A DNA stretch of 64,000 bases, from assembly GCA_026874595.1 (NCBI GenBank), contig CM049314.1:16796729-16860728 (forward strand), given 5' to 3'. This document shows positions 24,501 through 33,180 of the stretch, in pieces (position 1 is the first letter of the stretch; every line of letters begins with the position of its first letter). Made by a program: the position numbers and the translations under genes. Source of the DNA: Sipunculus nudus (taxonomy: Eukaryota > Annelida > Sipuncula > Golfingiida > Sipunculidae). The notes under the pieces are model-generated. The model saw nothing but the letters and a program-made list of their open reading frames with translations. It ran no database searches and was not told the DNA's origin.

Positions 24501-25380
24501 ACTGGATATAGATTAGTAACAGTATAATGACATTCATGTTGATAAGTGTTCATGTTGATATGTGTTCTGTGTATTATTTGTGTCTATTTTTTTTTACTGG
24601 TATTGTATTGTTGATGTATAATCTCTGTATTTATGTAATGCTAATTAAAAAAAAAAAATGACTTGCTCATACCAAGTGAAGGTAATCAAAGCTGTTACTT
24701 AAAGCACAACATACAGCGCTGCTGGGACAACCTTAGTCCCAAAAAGACCAAAACAAAAATTTAGAACAGCAAAGAACACCTACATAAAATGGCACCCCCT
24801 GTCGTTATTTAATCACTTACCAACCACATGGCCAGGCCCAGCTTTTCTCGTTGGGTATGTTATCAGTGTTATCACTCAGCCTGACTGAGCGTCATGACCA
24901 ATGGGTCACTTATTTTATGGACTTACCAAATACACACTCCCAGGCCCAGCCTCTATTGTAGGGTATGTCATGATTTTTATTGCTCCTCCTGACTGAGAGT
25001 CATGTCCCCTCAGTCACTTGTTTTATATACAAACCAAACACACACGTCCAGGCCCAACATTTATCATAGGGTATGTTACCTGTGTTATCACTTAATCTGA
25101 TTGAGCGTTGTGACCCATGGGTTACTTTTTAAAACAAGACTTACCCAGCACACAAGCCCAGGCCAAGCCTTTATTGTAGGGTATGTTATCTGTGTTATCA
25201 CTCATTCTGACTAAGCATCATAACCAATGGGTCACACAGCTTTTTCGTAGGGTATGTTATCTGTGTTATCACTCATTCTGAGCATCATGACCCACTATTC
25301 ACTTGTTTTATATACTTACCCACCACAACCGCCCAGGCCCAGCCCTTATCGTAGGGTATGTTATCTGTGTTATCACTCAT
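9384..25380 (-). CDS. SLC16-family monocarboxylate-transporter-like protein, five coding exons (571 aa)
   Basis: A twelve-helix major facilitator of the SLC16 type, predicted to sit in the plasma membrane and move monocarboxylates or related solutes; the substrate cannot be told from sequence. I joined exons 25320-25380, 16504-16647, 15837-15980, 13823-15037 and 9384-9535 by splice sites and phase: every junction splits a codon after its first base and the frame stays open for 1716 bp. The family motif before helix 1 reads DKGWAWAVVV (usual form [D/E]G[G/S][W/F][G/A]W), and the helix 4-5 region has YFKKHRALANGISVAGSSFG. A hydrophilic loop of roughly 130 residues separates the two helix bundles, and DLCGRL lies near helix 8. 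The length is slightly above typical MCTs (about 450-520 aa) because of this loop. A non-coding upstream exon is implied by an acceptor at 25423. Confidence 0.9.
9536..11040 (-). repeat. ~68-bp minisatellite derived from the exon 5 splice acceptor (about 22 units)
   Basis: The block beginning CCCACATGAAGGT recurs at 9500 (the real exon), 9568, 9636, 9703, 9771, 9839, 9908, 9975 and on to about 10992, with spacings of 67-69 bp. On the gene strand each unit reads a pyrimidine-rich TTTTGTTTTAG, then the exon 5 start (GTGCTATAAA to TTCATGTGGGC), then intron-like ACTTTAGGATCATG. Unit variants at 10246 and 10586 (beginning TGCCTGCATGAAGGTACAAG) are 340 bp, or five units, apart, which shows higher-order duplication. 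The array lies at the 3' end of intron 4, right against the true acceptor. Confidence 0.95.
11041..11269. other. Intron 4 sequence, nothing recognised
   Basis: AT-rich intronic DNA between two tandem arrays. Confidence 0.5.
11270..11600. repeat. Three diverged tandem units of about 127 bp
   Basis: TGGCACCACCAGTCTTGTAT-type blocks occur near 11311, 11437 and 11565, each followed by a TATGCCxAATTTCAGxCT block and AAATAAGCAGG. Spacings are about 126 and 128 bp. It lies within intron 4. No coding potential was seen. Confidence 0.75.
11601..12689. other. Intron 4 sequence with a 23-base poly(C) run
   Basis: A C run spans about 11700-11722. Short duplicated phrases (TGAACTCxTGACCTxTxCCTGGCTGCACT, CAGTCTGCCAAAGCTAT) at 11755-12000 suggest a small decayed tandem repeat. 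No exon is supported. Confidence 0.5.
12690..13587 (+). mobile_element. Tandem ~200-bp units ending in an ACGACGG-rich element end
   Basis: Three diverged units, at about 12700-12890, 12900-13060 and 13210-13380, share GTTCAxCxTCCxxxAACTCxGCCAAAA, TTxGAACAAACTT and GATCATTTCTGTG blocks. The last part (13405-13587) matches 876-1030 near the window start: TTTGGTGATGCTAGCTCCTG, then a GACGCACGAC tract and CATAAGCTCACAGG. Two copies sharing this end mark it as an interspersed element. It sits inside intron 4. Confidence 0.65.
13823..15037 (-). CDS. SLC16-like coding exon 4 (largest exon)
   Basis: The acceptor TTTTCCAG ends at 15038 and the donor G|GTAAGG is at 13822-13821. It encodes about 404 residues: helices 4-6 (LGQAFCYGPSF, YFKKHRALANG, the FRGAFLILGGL helix), a Ser/Asn/Lys-rich cytoplasmic loop, then helices 7-11 (FLIFMGLAFCGNFGYV, DLCGRLICGV, VNGLLGGCYFSLFP, VLMDFVGVPRLSGAFG). 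The order and spacing are those of SLC16 proteins. Frames on the other strand or shifted here are shadows. Confidence 0.92.
15041..15836 (-). other. Intron 3 of the SLC16-like gene
   Basis: An AT-rich intron with repeated AAGAAAATxTTTCTTG phrases at 15170-15580; no independent gene is supported. Confidence 0.6.
15837..15980 (-). CDS. SLC16-like coding exon 3
   Basis: The acceptor TTCTTTTCAG is at 15990-15981 and the donor ACAG|GTCAGG at 15837/15836. It encodes helices 2-3: PVATALGKRFSYRV, a GG(L/S)-rich helix and VIVVYGMLT. It is 144 bp long and keeps phase 1, identical to exon 2 in length and phase. NRFG/GKRFSYR after helix 2 is the usual MCT loop. Confidence 0.9.
16504..16647 (-). CDS. SLC16-like coding exon 2
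   Basis: The acceptor is TTTTTTGCAG and the donor CTTG|GTTAGT. It encodes CSLMNFFIVGGFKCFGILFV, EFREMFDESASKAA and helix 2 (IAAAVTGIVNCLL). The G-x-x-K-x-x-G-(I/V)-x-F-x-E-F pattern after helix 1 and the amphipathic stretch before helix 2 are typical of SLC16 members. Confidence 0.9.
16648..18129 (-). other. Intron 1, proximal part
   Basis: AT-rich intron with a G run at about 17239-17264; no exon or element boundary is supported. Confidence 0.55.
18130..18540 (+). repeat. Truncated 671-bp-family unit joined to a HINE-like 5' terminus
   Basis: From about 18130 the sequence follows the 671-bp unit (GTGAAAATTAAATC, GGGCCCATAACTTTT) up to GGTAAATATGAAGAA at about 18506. It then switches to CAAGGGACCCATGGGTCACG, the 5' terminus seen at 3188 and 25775. 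The switch looks like an insertion or template-switch junction. Confidence 0.65.
18541..19785. other. Very AT-rich intron 1 sequence
   Basis: Long AT-rich stretch; short open frames here have biased composition and no recognisable motif. Confidence 0.5.
19790..23186 (+). repeat. 671-bp tandem array with HINE-like 3' end
   Basis: The block GCTGAAGCTGGGGAGCTGAG occurs at 20370, 21041, 21712 and 22383, exactly 671 bp apart each time. Copies differ at only a few bases. A more diverged unit lies at about 19790-20360. The final unit departs at about 23037 into a 3' end with ACGG/ACGGAC repeats and the terminal hairpin, ending in CAGCTGAGCTAAAA near 23186. Two overlapping minus-strand frames of 62-67 codons repeat in every unit, but they are very biased and unlikely to be coding. 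Confidence 0.95.
23187..23430 (+). repeat. Second, older 3' end of the same repeat family
   Basis: It repeats the last ~250 bp of the 671 family in diverged form (CAGATGAGTGGTTTTGATAT to GGTCAGCTGAGCTATAATA), so two 3' ends lie in tandem. Confidence 0.7.
23771..23980. mobile_element. Short MITE-like element with ~29-bp terminal inverted repeats
   Basis: The left end GGCCAAAAAAAAGTTGGGTT continues to CTCAGGCAC, and its inverted partner lies at 23951-23980 starting GTGCCTGAGAACC. Total length is about 210 bp with no coding capacity. A target-site duplication was not clear, so the superfamily is unknown. Confidence 0.65.
24085..24658 (+). pseudogene. 3' end of an L1/Tx1-like LINE (5'-truncated, frameshifted)
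   Basis: A plus-strand frame gives FKCGLIDDNQCTFCKIEQ, then after a one-base shift LEHLMFS, then FWKDLETWLN, NIIILLAKQYIYHMK. This order (C-x2-C ... H zinc-knuckle-like segment, FW, then a NxIILLAKxxIY block) matches the C-terminus of L1/Tx1-clade ORF2 proteins. An A-rich tail sits at about 24645-24658. It lies antisense in intron 1 of the transporter gene. Family level is inference from remembered motifs. Confidence 0.6.
24816..25276 (-). repeat. Tandem degenerate copies of SLC16-like coding exon 1 (five copies)
   Basis: Going away from the true exon: a truncated copy at about 25230-25276 (ATG kept, donor lost), a full-length open copy at 25145-25205 (ATG kept, donor G|GTAAGT kept), a copy near 25030-25095 (ATG and donor lost), one near 24924-24990 (ATG lost, donor kept) and one at 24816-24878 (ATG to CTG, donor kept). 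Each carries ACACxGATAACATACCC. Units are separated by a TGACCxATGGTCATGACGCTCAG-like block matching the HINE 5' terminus. The period is roughly 70-115 bp. Confidence 0.9.
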
Positions 25381-25422
25381 CCTGATTGGCTGATGGCTTC
25401 CCACTCGGCTGTGACAGTCACA
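25320..25422 (-). CDS. SLC16-like coding exon 1 with 5' UTR part
   Basis: The start ATG is at 25380-25378; coding is 61 bp (20 codons plus one base) to the donor GTGG|GTAAGT at 25320/25319. It encodes MSDNTDNIPYDKGWAWAVVV, with the family motif before helix 1. An acceptor (CCATTTCAG) at 25425-25423 precedes a 42-base leader, implying an upstream non-coding exon. There is no alternative in-frame ATG nearer, and the motif position relative to the start is normal for short-N-terminus MCTs. Confidence 0.85.
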
Positions 25423-25774
25423 CTGAAATGGACAAGCTAAAGTTACACCAGTAAAATGTAGAATTCTGACAAATCAGCTAAAGCAAACAGCAAGACACCC
25501 ACCTCATACAGCAGAAGAATATATGCTAATCTATTAGCCATGTTGACAATGACCCACAGGAGAAGGAATTAACTAGCAGGTGTCTCAGTTATCTGCTGTA
25601 GTTACTGTGTGTGTCACCTTGTACTGTGTATCTGTATATTTTTATTTTCAGTCATCTGAAGAATGAACATGCAATATTCTTTGTTTAAAGTGTTGGTTCT
25701 TTGTTTTAGATAAAACTTTGCCAGCTAAAATATAGGATGTCATTATTTGTTGTGTGTATGGAACTCCTGGCTGC
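25423..25774. other. Flank upstream of exon 1
   Basis: AT-rich; no clear TATA box or further exon. Probably intronic if a distal non-coding first exon exists. Confidence 0.45.
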
Positions 25775-26935
25775 AGACAACAAGTGACCCGAGGGTCATG
25801 ACACTCAGCTGCCAAGCATGACCTGTGACATCATGGGCTGAGATTCACAACTTCCAGTCAAATTTTTGCAAGAACTTATTTGCCAATTTTGTTGAAACTT
25901 TTTACGATGACAGAAATACATATCACATATTTCTGGCTAAAACACAGGTGACTTGATGGTCTGAGGCAAAATGAATGGTTGTTGAGCTAACAGGAACTAA
26001 TCCAATAGCTTGCTTGATACGTGTCAGTCTCAAAAGAAACACCACATAGGCCAAATATAAGATCAATATACACAGCAAAAAAACCAAGGAAATCCATGCA
26101 AGAATTATTACAAAACAGGTTTGAAAGACTGAAGGTTTGGGATAAAAAGTTTAGCTTGAAATATGTTCACAAGCAATTGGAACAATTTAGTAAGTACTGT
26201 GACCTTGACCTCTGACCTTTTTAACTCCAACATCAATACAGTTCTTCCCTTATTGGTAGGTAAGCCATGTATGACAGATGGAAGGTATAGGTTGAAAAGT
26301 TTGCCTTAAAATGACTCCACGCAAGAAGTGGGTGCTGTGAACTTGACCTTTGACCTCAAAATCAACAGGTCTTTTCTCCTGTTAGCAGAGAAGCATTATG
26401 TCAAAGCTGGATGGTTTGGAATGAAAAGTCTAGCTTGAAATGTGTCCACAACCTTTTTTAAGAAATGGATCCTGTGACCTTGACCTTTGAACCTCAAAAT
26501 CTAAAGGATTCTTCTCCCACTTGGTAGGTGAGCCATATGTGAAAGACCAATGGTTTCGGATGACAGGTTTGGCTTAAATGCATCCACAAGCTTTTCAAAG
26601 AAGTGGGTCATGTGACCTTGACTTTTGACCTTATGACCTCGAAATAATTATGGTTCTTCCCCTGTTGGTAGGTGAGCCGTATGTGAAAGATGGATTGTTT
26701 CAGATGAAAATTTTGGCTATAAGAATTATTTTTTGGGAATATAGATCGCGTGACCTAATTTCAGGTTTGCAAGATCTTTTAGAATCTCTAAGACTACATA
26801 GGGTTCATGATCCTAGCCCTTACTGTTACAATTTGTGCCCTGCAAAGGACAGCCGGACAGACAGATAGAAGGATGACGGACAAACCCCCATCGCTATAGC
26901 ACAGCATGACCTTAAGTCAGCTGAGCTAAAAACAG
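25775..26935 (+). mobile_element. Helitron/HINE-like non-autonomous element, copy B
   Basis: It starts CAAGTGACCCGAGGGTCATG and ends with ACAGCCGGACAGACAG repeats, a hairpin and CAGCTGAGCTAAAAA. The interior is collinear with copy A at 3188-5616 except for the ~1.25 kb missing here. Its tandem units also carry DR1-like motifs: 26206 and 26344 have both half-sites intact, and those near 26478 and 26622 are degenerate. No protein is encoded. Confidence 0.65.
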
Positions 26936-27199
26936 GAAATTAAAAAGGCACTGAATATCTTGATAAATTAAGAGTATAGATGTGTATGGAATCCCTCTCT
27001 CATAACCTACTGCGCTACTTTAGTTGCGAGTGTATACCATGTTGTCATCAGGTTTATAACTGATCTACCAAAGCAGAGCTTCTGTGTCTGTATGATCAGT
27101 AACACATCTGTTTATGTGAGGTGTACGGATGACATGTAACATGCTGTCTGTGGTGAATCCTGTGTTCAAGCCCTGGCAAAGAAACTAGTAACACAAAAT
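26936..27199. other. Spacer, nothing recognised
   Basis: No supported feature. Confidence 0.4.
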
Positions 27200-28540
27200 A
27201 AGAAGTCAGCTGCATGTTATTACCTCCCTGAATTTATTTTCACATTATTCTCATTCCTGTATTATCCAACCAAGACAATAAACAGTAATCCCTTTCTCTT
27301 GGTTTGGCTACTCATTTAACCTTACAAACCTTTTCATTTATATCATTCTTGAGAGTTTCTCCTGTAGCAAATGGTACAGGGTATGGTTTACATTTAACTG
27401 GCTCCTTGGATGTCAAATGAACTCTGTGTTCTACCAAGTTAGTGGTACCAGGTACATCCTTCAGGACATCATTGTACCTCTGATTACCTGTCTGCTTGCT
27501 TCTTTCTTACCTGGCCCTATCACGGCCCCTATCACTACATCACTGACAATTTCTTTAGCTATACATGTTCCTAACTCCAACAACTCATTATCATTGACTG
27601 TATCCTATCAGTATCAGTGGGCCCTAGCAGTACAACTGTTGTACAAGCTACCTTTAACAAAACTCCATCAAATTTCATGTACTTGCCCATCTGTCTGCTT
27701 AGAATGCTTAACCCGATTTCTAGTACTGACAAGTCACTCAGGATCTTGATTAACTGAAGAACCCCCGCAATGTGTCCAACAAGAAAATTTAACAAGGGGT
27801 TGTCTACACAAACTGCCTCCACTTTGCCTACATAGTACTGTGTGTCTATGTCTATTGCTGCCGTGCTCTGCATACTCTTGTGCTGATCAAAACATATGAC
27901 ACGTGCTGTCTTGTCTAACAACTTGTCACTACCTACCAGACTAGTCTTCACAATAACACAGAGTGTCTCTGATCATAACAAGATCACTGTTGCACAATAT
28001 ACCCCAGGCTACTGGCATTCGACCTTTGGATCATGTAATATCCTGACTACTAGCAGTTTGTACACATTTGTCTACATGATCACCTGACTGGGCTTCTGCA
28101 GTCTCAGCTAAATCTGCCTCCTTTTCTTCACCTATGAAGCAACACTAGCTGATGTTGGCTCTGCTTCAATCACAGCTTGGCTAGCTCTGTGAATTACCTG
28201 ACTTCTATCAATCTTACTATCCAGCAAAGGAAGATTCCCACAATCCTGTGCTAAATGGCCAATCCTCCCACACTTATAACATTGGGTCCCTTGATCCTTC
28301 AATTTACAATCAGATGGCTTGTCACCAGTTTCTTACAGTACATATGTAACATTTTACCTGACTATTTGACTGTGTCTGGCCACTCGGTGGGTTCAGGTTT
28401 ACATTTGGCTTAACATTCTGCTGTCTACTTGCTAACTGTCTATGTCTAGCCACTAAGATGTTTTCTGCTTACTCTGCCAGCTCATATACAGTAACTAGGG
28501 CTTCCTGACGCAGGTGGATAGCTAAATCACTGGGACAAGA
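27200..28540 (-). pseudogene. Decayed Ty3/Gypsy gag-pol fragment
   Basis: On the minus strand, in element order: gag-like tail, a CCHC knuckle at about 28245-28295 (QCYKCGRIGHLAQDC), a protease-region frame (27571-27951, with YYVGKVEAVCVDNPLLNFLV) and the start of the reverse-transcriptase region at about 27340-27480. The RT start aligns with 48990-49130 of the older element at 46-51 kb. The left end (27200-27245) matches the RNase H end of that element at 47880-47935, so the middle is deleted. Many stops and frameshifts. Confidence 0.65.
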
Positions 28541-28599
28541 GTGAACAAGGGAAAAGTTGATCTGTGTAACAGGTCTAATATATCACCTGCCTGATGTGG

Positions 28600-28990
28600 T
28601 TGGAAAAAAAGTTGTGAATACATGTGTGAAATTTGAGATGGGTCAATGTCACAGACCAAGATTACCTTTGCGACCTTGAAAACTGCATGAAGGTTATCCA
28701 TATTCTAACCTGACCTAGCCCTCTATGAGGTAAATCAATGCTGCAAGTTTGGGGAGTGCACCTGAAATGCTTTTTAGGTTATTGCGTTAACATCAATTAA
28801 GCATTATCCCCCCTGTGACCTTGAACATTGCGTCAGGGTCTTCCATGTTCAAACTTGGCCTTAACTTTGATAAGTTACATCAAATGTACAAGTTTGATAA
28901 CTGTACCTCAAATTCCTTTTGAGTCATTGCATTAACATCAATTTAATAATATATTATTGCCCCTGTGACCTTGAACAAGTGACCCATGGG
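28600..28990 (+). repeat. Diverged tandem units ending in a HINE-like 5' terminus
   Basis: Two units share CCCCTGTGACCTTGAAC, TTATTGCGTTAACATCAATT-type and GTACCTCAAAT phrases, about 165-170 bp apart. At about 28976 the sequence passes into CAAGTGACCCATGGGTCATG, the recurrent 5' terminus. Confidence 0.55.
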
Positions 28991-29294
28991 TCATGATGCT
29001 CAGCCGTTTGTTATGTTGACAACATGTCCTAGCTCTAATTAAGAAAATGTAGGTGGCATCATTGTTCATGCATATTAGCTGAATTTGAAATTTGAATGCT
29101 ACAGAGGACTCCATATGATTTTACTGGCTTAATTTTTTATCACCTGTTGTATTAACAATAGATATTATATATTGACACATGTATGATGGCAAGCCTGCCA
29201 AGTTATGCATGGTGTATTTCTTGCAATTGGGTTATACCATGTAACTGCCTTTGCTCATTCCAATGCTATAAATTGAATATATGCTGTTTTACAG

Positions 29295-30824
29295 GATGTT
29301 GGTCAACAAAGCACTGTAACAGCTACCCAGCAACTACCAGCATGTGATGAGAAAGAGAGCCAGCAACCTCCACCCAAACGACCAAGAACATCTCAGCTTC
29401 ATATGAGTGCCTTCACAACAACCACAACTGCTAAGGACAAGCTTCAGCTAGATTTGCAGATCGCTCGCTTCTTCTTTGCTTCAAACATCCCCTTCAATGT
29501 GGTAGAGCAGCCAGAGTTCCGAAAACTCCTCAATCTTATGCGCCCAGGATACACTCCACCCAGCCGACATGACATAGGGGGCTACCTACTTGTTTCTGTC
29601 TTCCAAGAAGTCAATGCCTGAACAGCTGCACAGTTGAAGGACAAGGAAGTCGCCTTAATTCAGGATGGATGGAGTTACGTGCATAACACCCCTGTAATTG
29701 CTAACTGTTTACACACTGGAGAGAAGACTTTCTTCTTGTCAACTGTGGATACAGATTCAAATAAGAAGACTGCCTCCTACTGTGCTTCACTGGCCAAAGA
29801 TGCAACAGAGCTTGCTCAGTCAAAGTTTGGGTGCAAGGTTGTTGCTGTCGCAACGGACAATGAGAAAAAGATGGAAGCTATGCGAAAGGAACTCAAAGAG
29901 GACAACCCCTCTCTTACAATGTATGGATGCTTCTCTCACTGGCTGAACCTTCTTGGCCAGGACATAACTCACCCTCAAGTAATTAACCAGACTGTAGAAA
30001 TCAACAAGTTTTTTCGCAATCATCACATTCCCAATGCGCTGCTGTCTGAACATCAAGGATCAGTGAAACCTCAGCTGCCTTGTGCTACTAGATGGAACAG
30101 TCAGCTAAACTTCATCAACTCATACCTGACTAACAGACCTTTCCTTGTGATATGTGCACAAGAATATGAAGCCATTGATACTCACATACACAATCTGGTC
30201 AATAACGTCAGCCTGTGGAAAGAAGAACAAAATATGCGCAGTCAACTCAAGCCTATATCAAGAGCCCTGGACTTTATGCAATCTGACCACACAAGTATAG
30301 CAGATGCGTGTGAAACCTGGCTAGAACTTCTGGACAATCAGGATTTGCAACACCACATAACCAAGATCAAGTCAAGGTTTGAGCAAGCCATGACACCCTG
30401 TCACTTCCTCGCTAATCTCCTGCACCCGAAGAATCAGGGCCAGAGGTTATCTAAAGAGCAACAAGAGACAGCAAGGAATCTGCTTGAGCAGCACCAACCA
30501 GACCTTCTGTGTCACATATTCTTCTTCCCGTCCAAAGCAGCTCCTTTCCCCAAATCACTTTTCACAGATACATGTGTTTCATCCATGTCAGCCGCAACTT
30601 GGTGGTGCTGCCTCAGGGACACCAAGTCTGATGTACCCCAGGAACTCAGTGAGTTAGCAATTTGCCTTCATCAACTGCCTTCCAGCACAGCATCAATTGA
30701 AAGAATTTTTTCAAACTTTGGGCCTGTGCAGTCCAAACTGCGAAACAGACTAGAACTTGAGAAAACTGCCAAGCTTGTAACATGTTACCGCACCCTGAAA
30801 GGTCCATCAGAGTTGGATTGGTAA
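29295..30824 (+). pseudogene. hAT/DUF659 transposase-like coding exon with one internal stop
   Basis: An acceptor (GCTGTTTTACAG) ends at 29294, after which a single frame runs to the TAA at 30822-30824, broken only by TGA at 29619-29621. Segments: an NLS-like KRPRTSQ; a DUF659-type region (FFFASNIPFNVVEQPEF; IQDGWS; VATDNEKKM); a GCFSHWLNLLGQD segment; and a C-terminal hAT dimerisation motif (LPSSTASIERIFSNFGPVQS, then LRNRLELEKTAKLV). The Asp residues in IQDGWS and ATDNEK and the Glu in SIERIFS correspond to conserved acidic positions of hAT transposases. A BED zinc-finger exon would be expected upstream but was not found. It may be a decayed transposon or a domesticated gene with a stop. 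Confidence 0.8.
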
Positions 30825-30953
30825 AAATGTATCAATGAACCTTATTTCTTAGCCATCAATAGACTTTTTCAGTGTATCTGATATATCTGATTATCTGTTT
30901 AAGGAAAAACAATATAAATTTTCATATTTTGGTTTTTTGATTTGAGTATGTTT

Positions 30954-30990
30954 GTTTATATATATATATGTGTGTGTGTGTGTGTGAGAT
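30954..30990. repeat. (TA)n(TG)n microsatellite
   Basis: Alternating TATATA then TGTGTG run just downstream of the hAT-like exon. Confidence 0.8.
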
Positions 30991-31249
30991 GATATTTCCT
31001 TTTAATACAGTCAATTATCTGCTGGTCATTCCTTTTATAAGATTATTAGATGTTTTTACCAGTTTTTCCCATTTTCCCACTTTGAGAGGTTTTTCCAAAA
31101 CACTGTAAATATTGGTATTTACCAGCTGGTAAATACCGCACTGGGAAAAACTTAACAACCCTGTGAATTTCATCAAGACCCATAAGCAGACCAAATCTGA
31201 TGACAATCCAACCAACCTTTCCTGGGAAATCTGGCAATTTGTGTGTATT

Positions 31250-31620
31250 TTGCATTCTTTCTGGGTTGATCAAACATACCCCAAAACTCCGAGAATATAG
31301 GTCACAGTGACCCAACATCAGGTTTCTGGGGAGAACTTTTTAGGAACTCTCATTATGTTAAGTTAGAAGACTCTGGGTCCAATGGTTAAGATTTGTGCCT
31401 GACTTTGGTTTCAAATTTTCAGTTATTCTGGGGGTACTTGTAAGCCCTATATCTCAGAGGATATGGGTAACAAAGAATTAATATCAGGTTTCGAAGGAGA
31501 TTTTAAATGGACATCCCTGGTCCAGTAGTTATAATTTGTACCTGGTTATCAGAAAGACAGAGGGACGGACAAAGACTGATCACTATAGCTCAGATGACTT
31601 TCAGTCATCTGACCAAAAAA
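31250..31620 (+). mobile_element. HINE-like 3' end
   Basis: Contains CCCCAAAACTCCGAGAATATAGGTCACAG-type text also seen near 2920 and 5360, then AGAGGGACGGACAAAG and a terminal hairpin (GCTCAGATGACTTTCAGTCATCTGA) with an A-rich end. Confidence 0.6.
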
Positions 31621-33129
31621 TACTGTTCTTTAACTATCAGATCACAGAGTTCTTGGCTCTTCTACCTTAATATTATACTTGCTTAGAGTTATTTCCAGCT
31701 TCTGTACATGCCTACAAGTGAAGAATTTCATCAGTGATACATGATGTATGAAGAAGAGTAGACATGACAAAGCACCACCTGGGGCTGAACCTTCAATCTG
31801 ATGATCGTTCATGCTACACCTTTTAACCTGCTATCTGACTGAACTAACAAGTTGTAATACTGAAGTGAGGTTTTCCAATAAATTTGAACCTAATGATGAA
31901 GTGCCACCTGACAGTCACCTGTGAAACCCAAATCCCTGCTCATGTAAGTAACACAGTTTTAATAAGTCAATCAGGTTAGGGAGGAAACATCTGAGACACA
32001 ACATTCTATGCAACACCTAAATAAGGTATCATATTAGACATGCAGTGAAACGTATTAGGACCAGACAGTTTCTGAAGATAGTTATATGGAAATATTTACC
32101 AGGAAGGAAAACCAGTTCTCAAATCTCAACTAAGAGATATATGAATACAAATATGACTAGAGATGAGAGACCAAGCATTTAAATGAGTGATACAAACATG
32201 TTTAGCCACAACTTAGGTTTGCAAGTTATTATCTATTCAGTCCAACCTACATAATAACAGTTGGACAGATAGTGCAGGACAGATTCTATAGTTGGGCCAA
32301 CAATACTTTCACTTTGCCACATGTTCAGATTATGGTCTTCACTTGAAACATGGCAAAGGGGTCTCACATAAAATGTTTCCCTACAATTACCGATATACCA
32401 GTATTAATAAATTCCCCATATGAAAGAGCCAACACCTGGAGTTCACAATATTAGCACAGAGGGAGTCTGTTGAACCTAAGTTCCCCGCTAGAGCAGGTAT
32501 GTAGCGCCAGCAGCCCCCATCTTATTATATATATTAATGTAAAATATCCTTAATAGTTTCTTGGTTACTCAGCAGATGGGGCTGTCAAACCAGATATAAA
32601 TAAACCTAAACACCACATTCAGTATCTCATCTTCCATGGCTGAGAGTTTGTGGGACATCTGCTGCCTCCACGAATCATTAAGCAAGGGTCAGACTAACCA
32701 CTCATTTGGACCCAATCATCCCCCATCGTACCCCATTTTGGTACAATTTTACAAAAGCTGCGACACCAGTATCAAGATCAAATAGGAACACCTGGTGCTT
32801 AAAACTGGTGATTAATAATGTTATTAGGTTCTCTTTTATCTTACATGTTACATACAATGCTAGTACTTGCCTTATTTTTTACCTAGCCCCATCCTCTTTA
32901 GACAGTTTATTGATCAAAATATTGCACCTATTGTAAAATCACTCCCCCATTTTCATCAAAGCAGAGACATCTAGTGGAGGACGCACTAAGTAATATAAGA
33001 GGAAATGAGCAAAAGAGAATATGGAGCGATTTTACAATAATGATCATTTATCTAGCGGACTGAAATGCATGCATCTTCTGACAATGCACCCAGTCTAAGT
33101 ACATCTTATTTTGAGGGTGGTGGACTGGG
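31621..33129. other. Sequence without recognised genes
   Basis: No splice-flanked or motif-bearing exon was identified; a possible unclassified repeat cannot be excluded. Confidence 0.4.
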
Positions 33130-33180
33130 GTGATTGTTTCAGCCAACAGTGCACTGCACACCGCTGGCTGAAACAATCAC
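33130..33180. repeat. Perfect 16-bp inverted repeat (hairpin)
   Basis: GTGATTGTTTCAGCCA at 33130-33145 and its exact reverse complement TGGCTGAAACAATCAC at 33165-33180, with a 19-bp loop. Function unknown. Confidence 0.85.
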
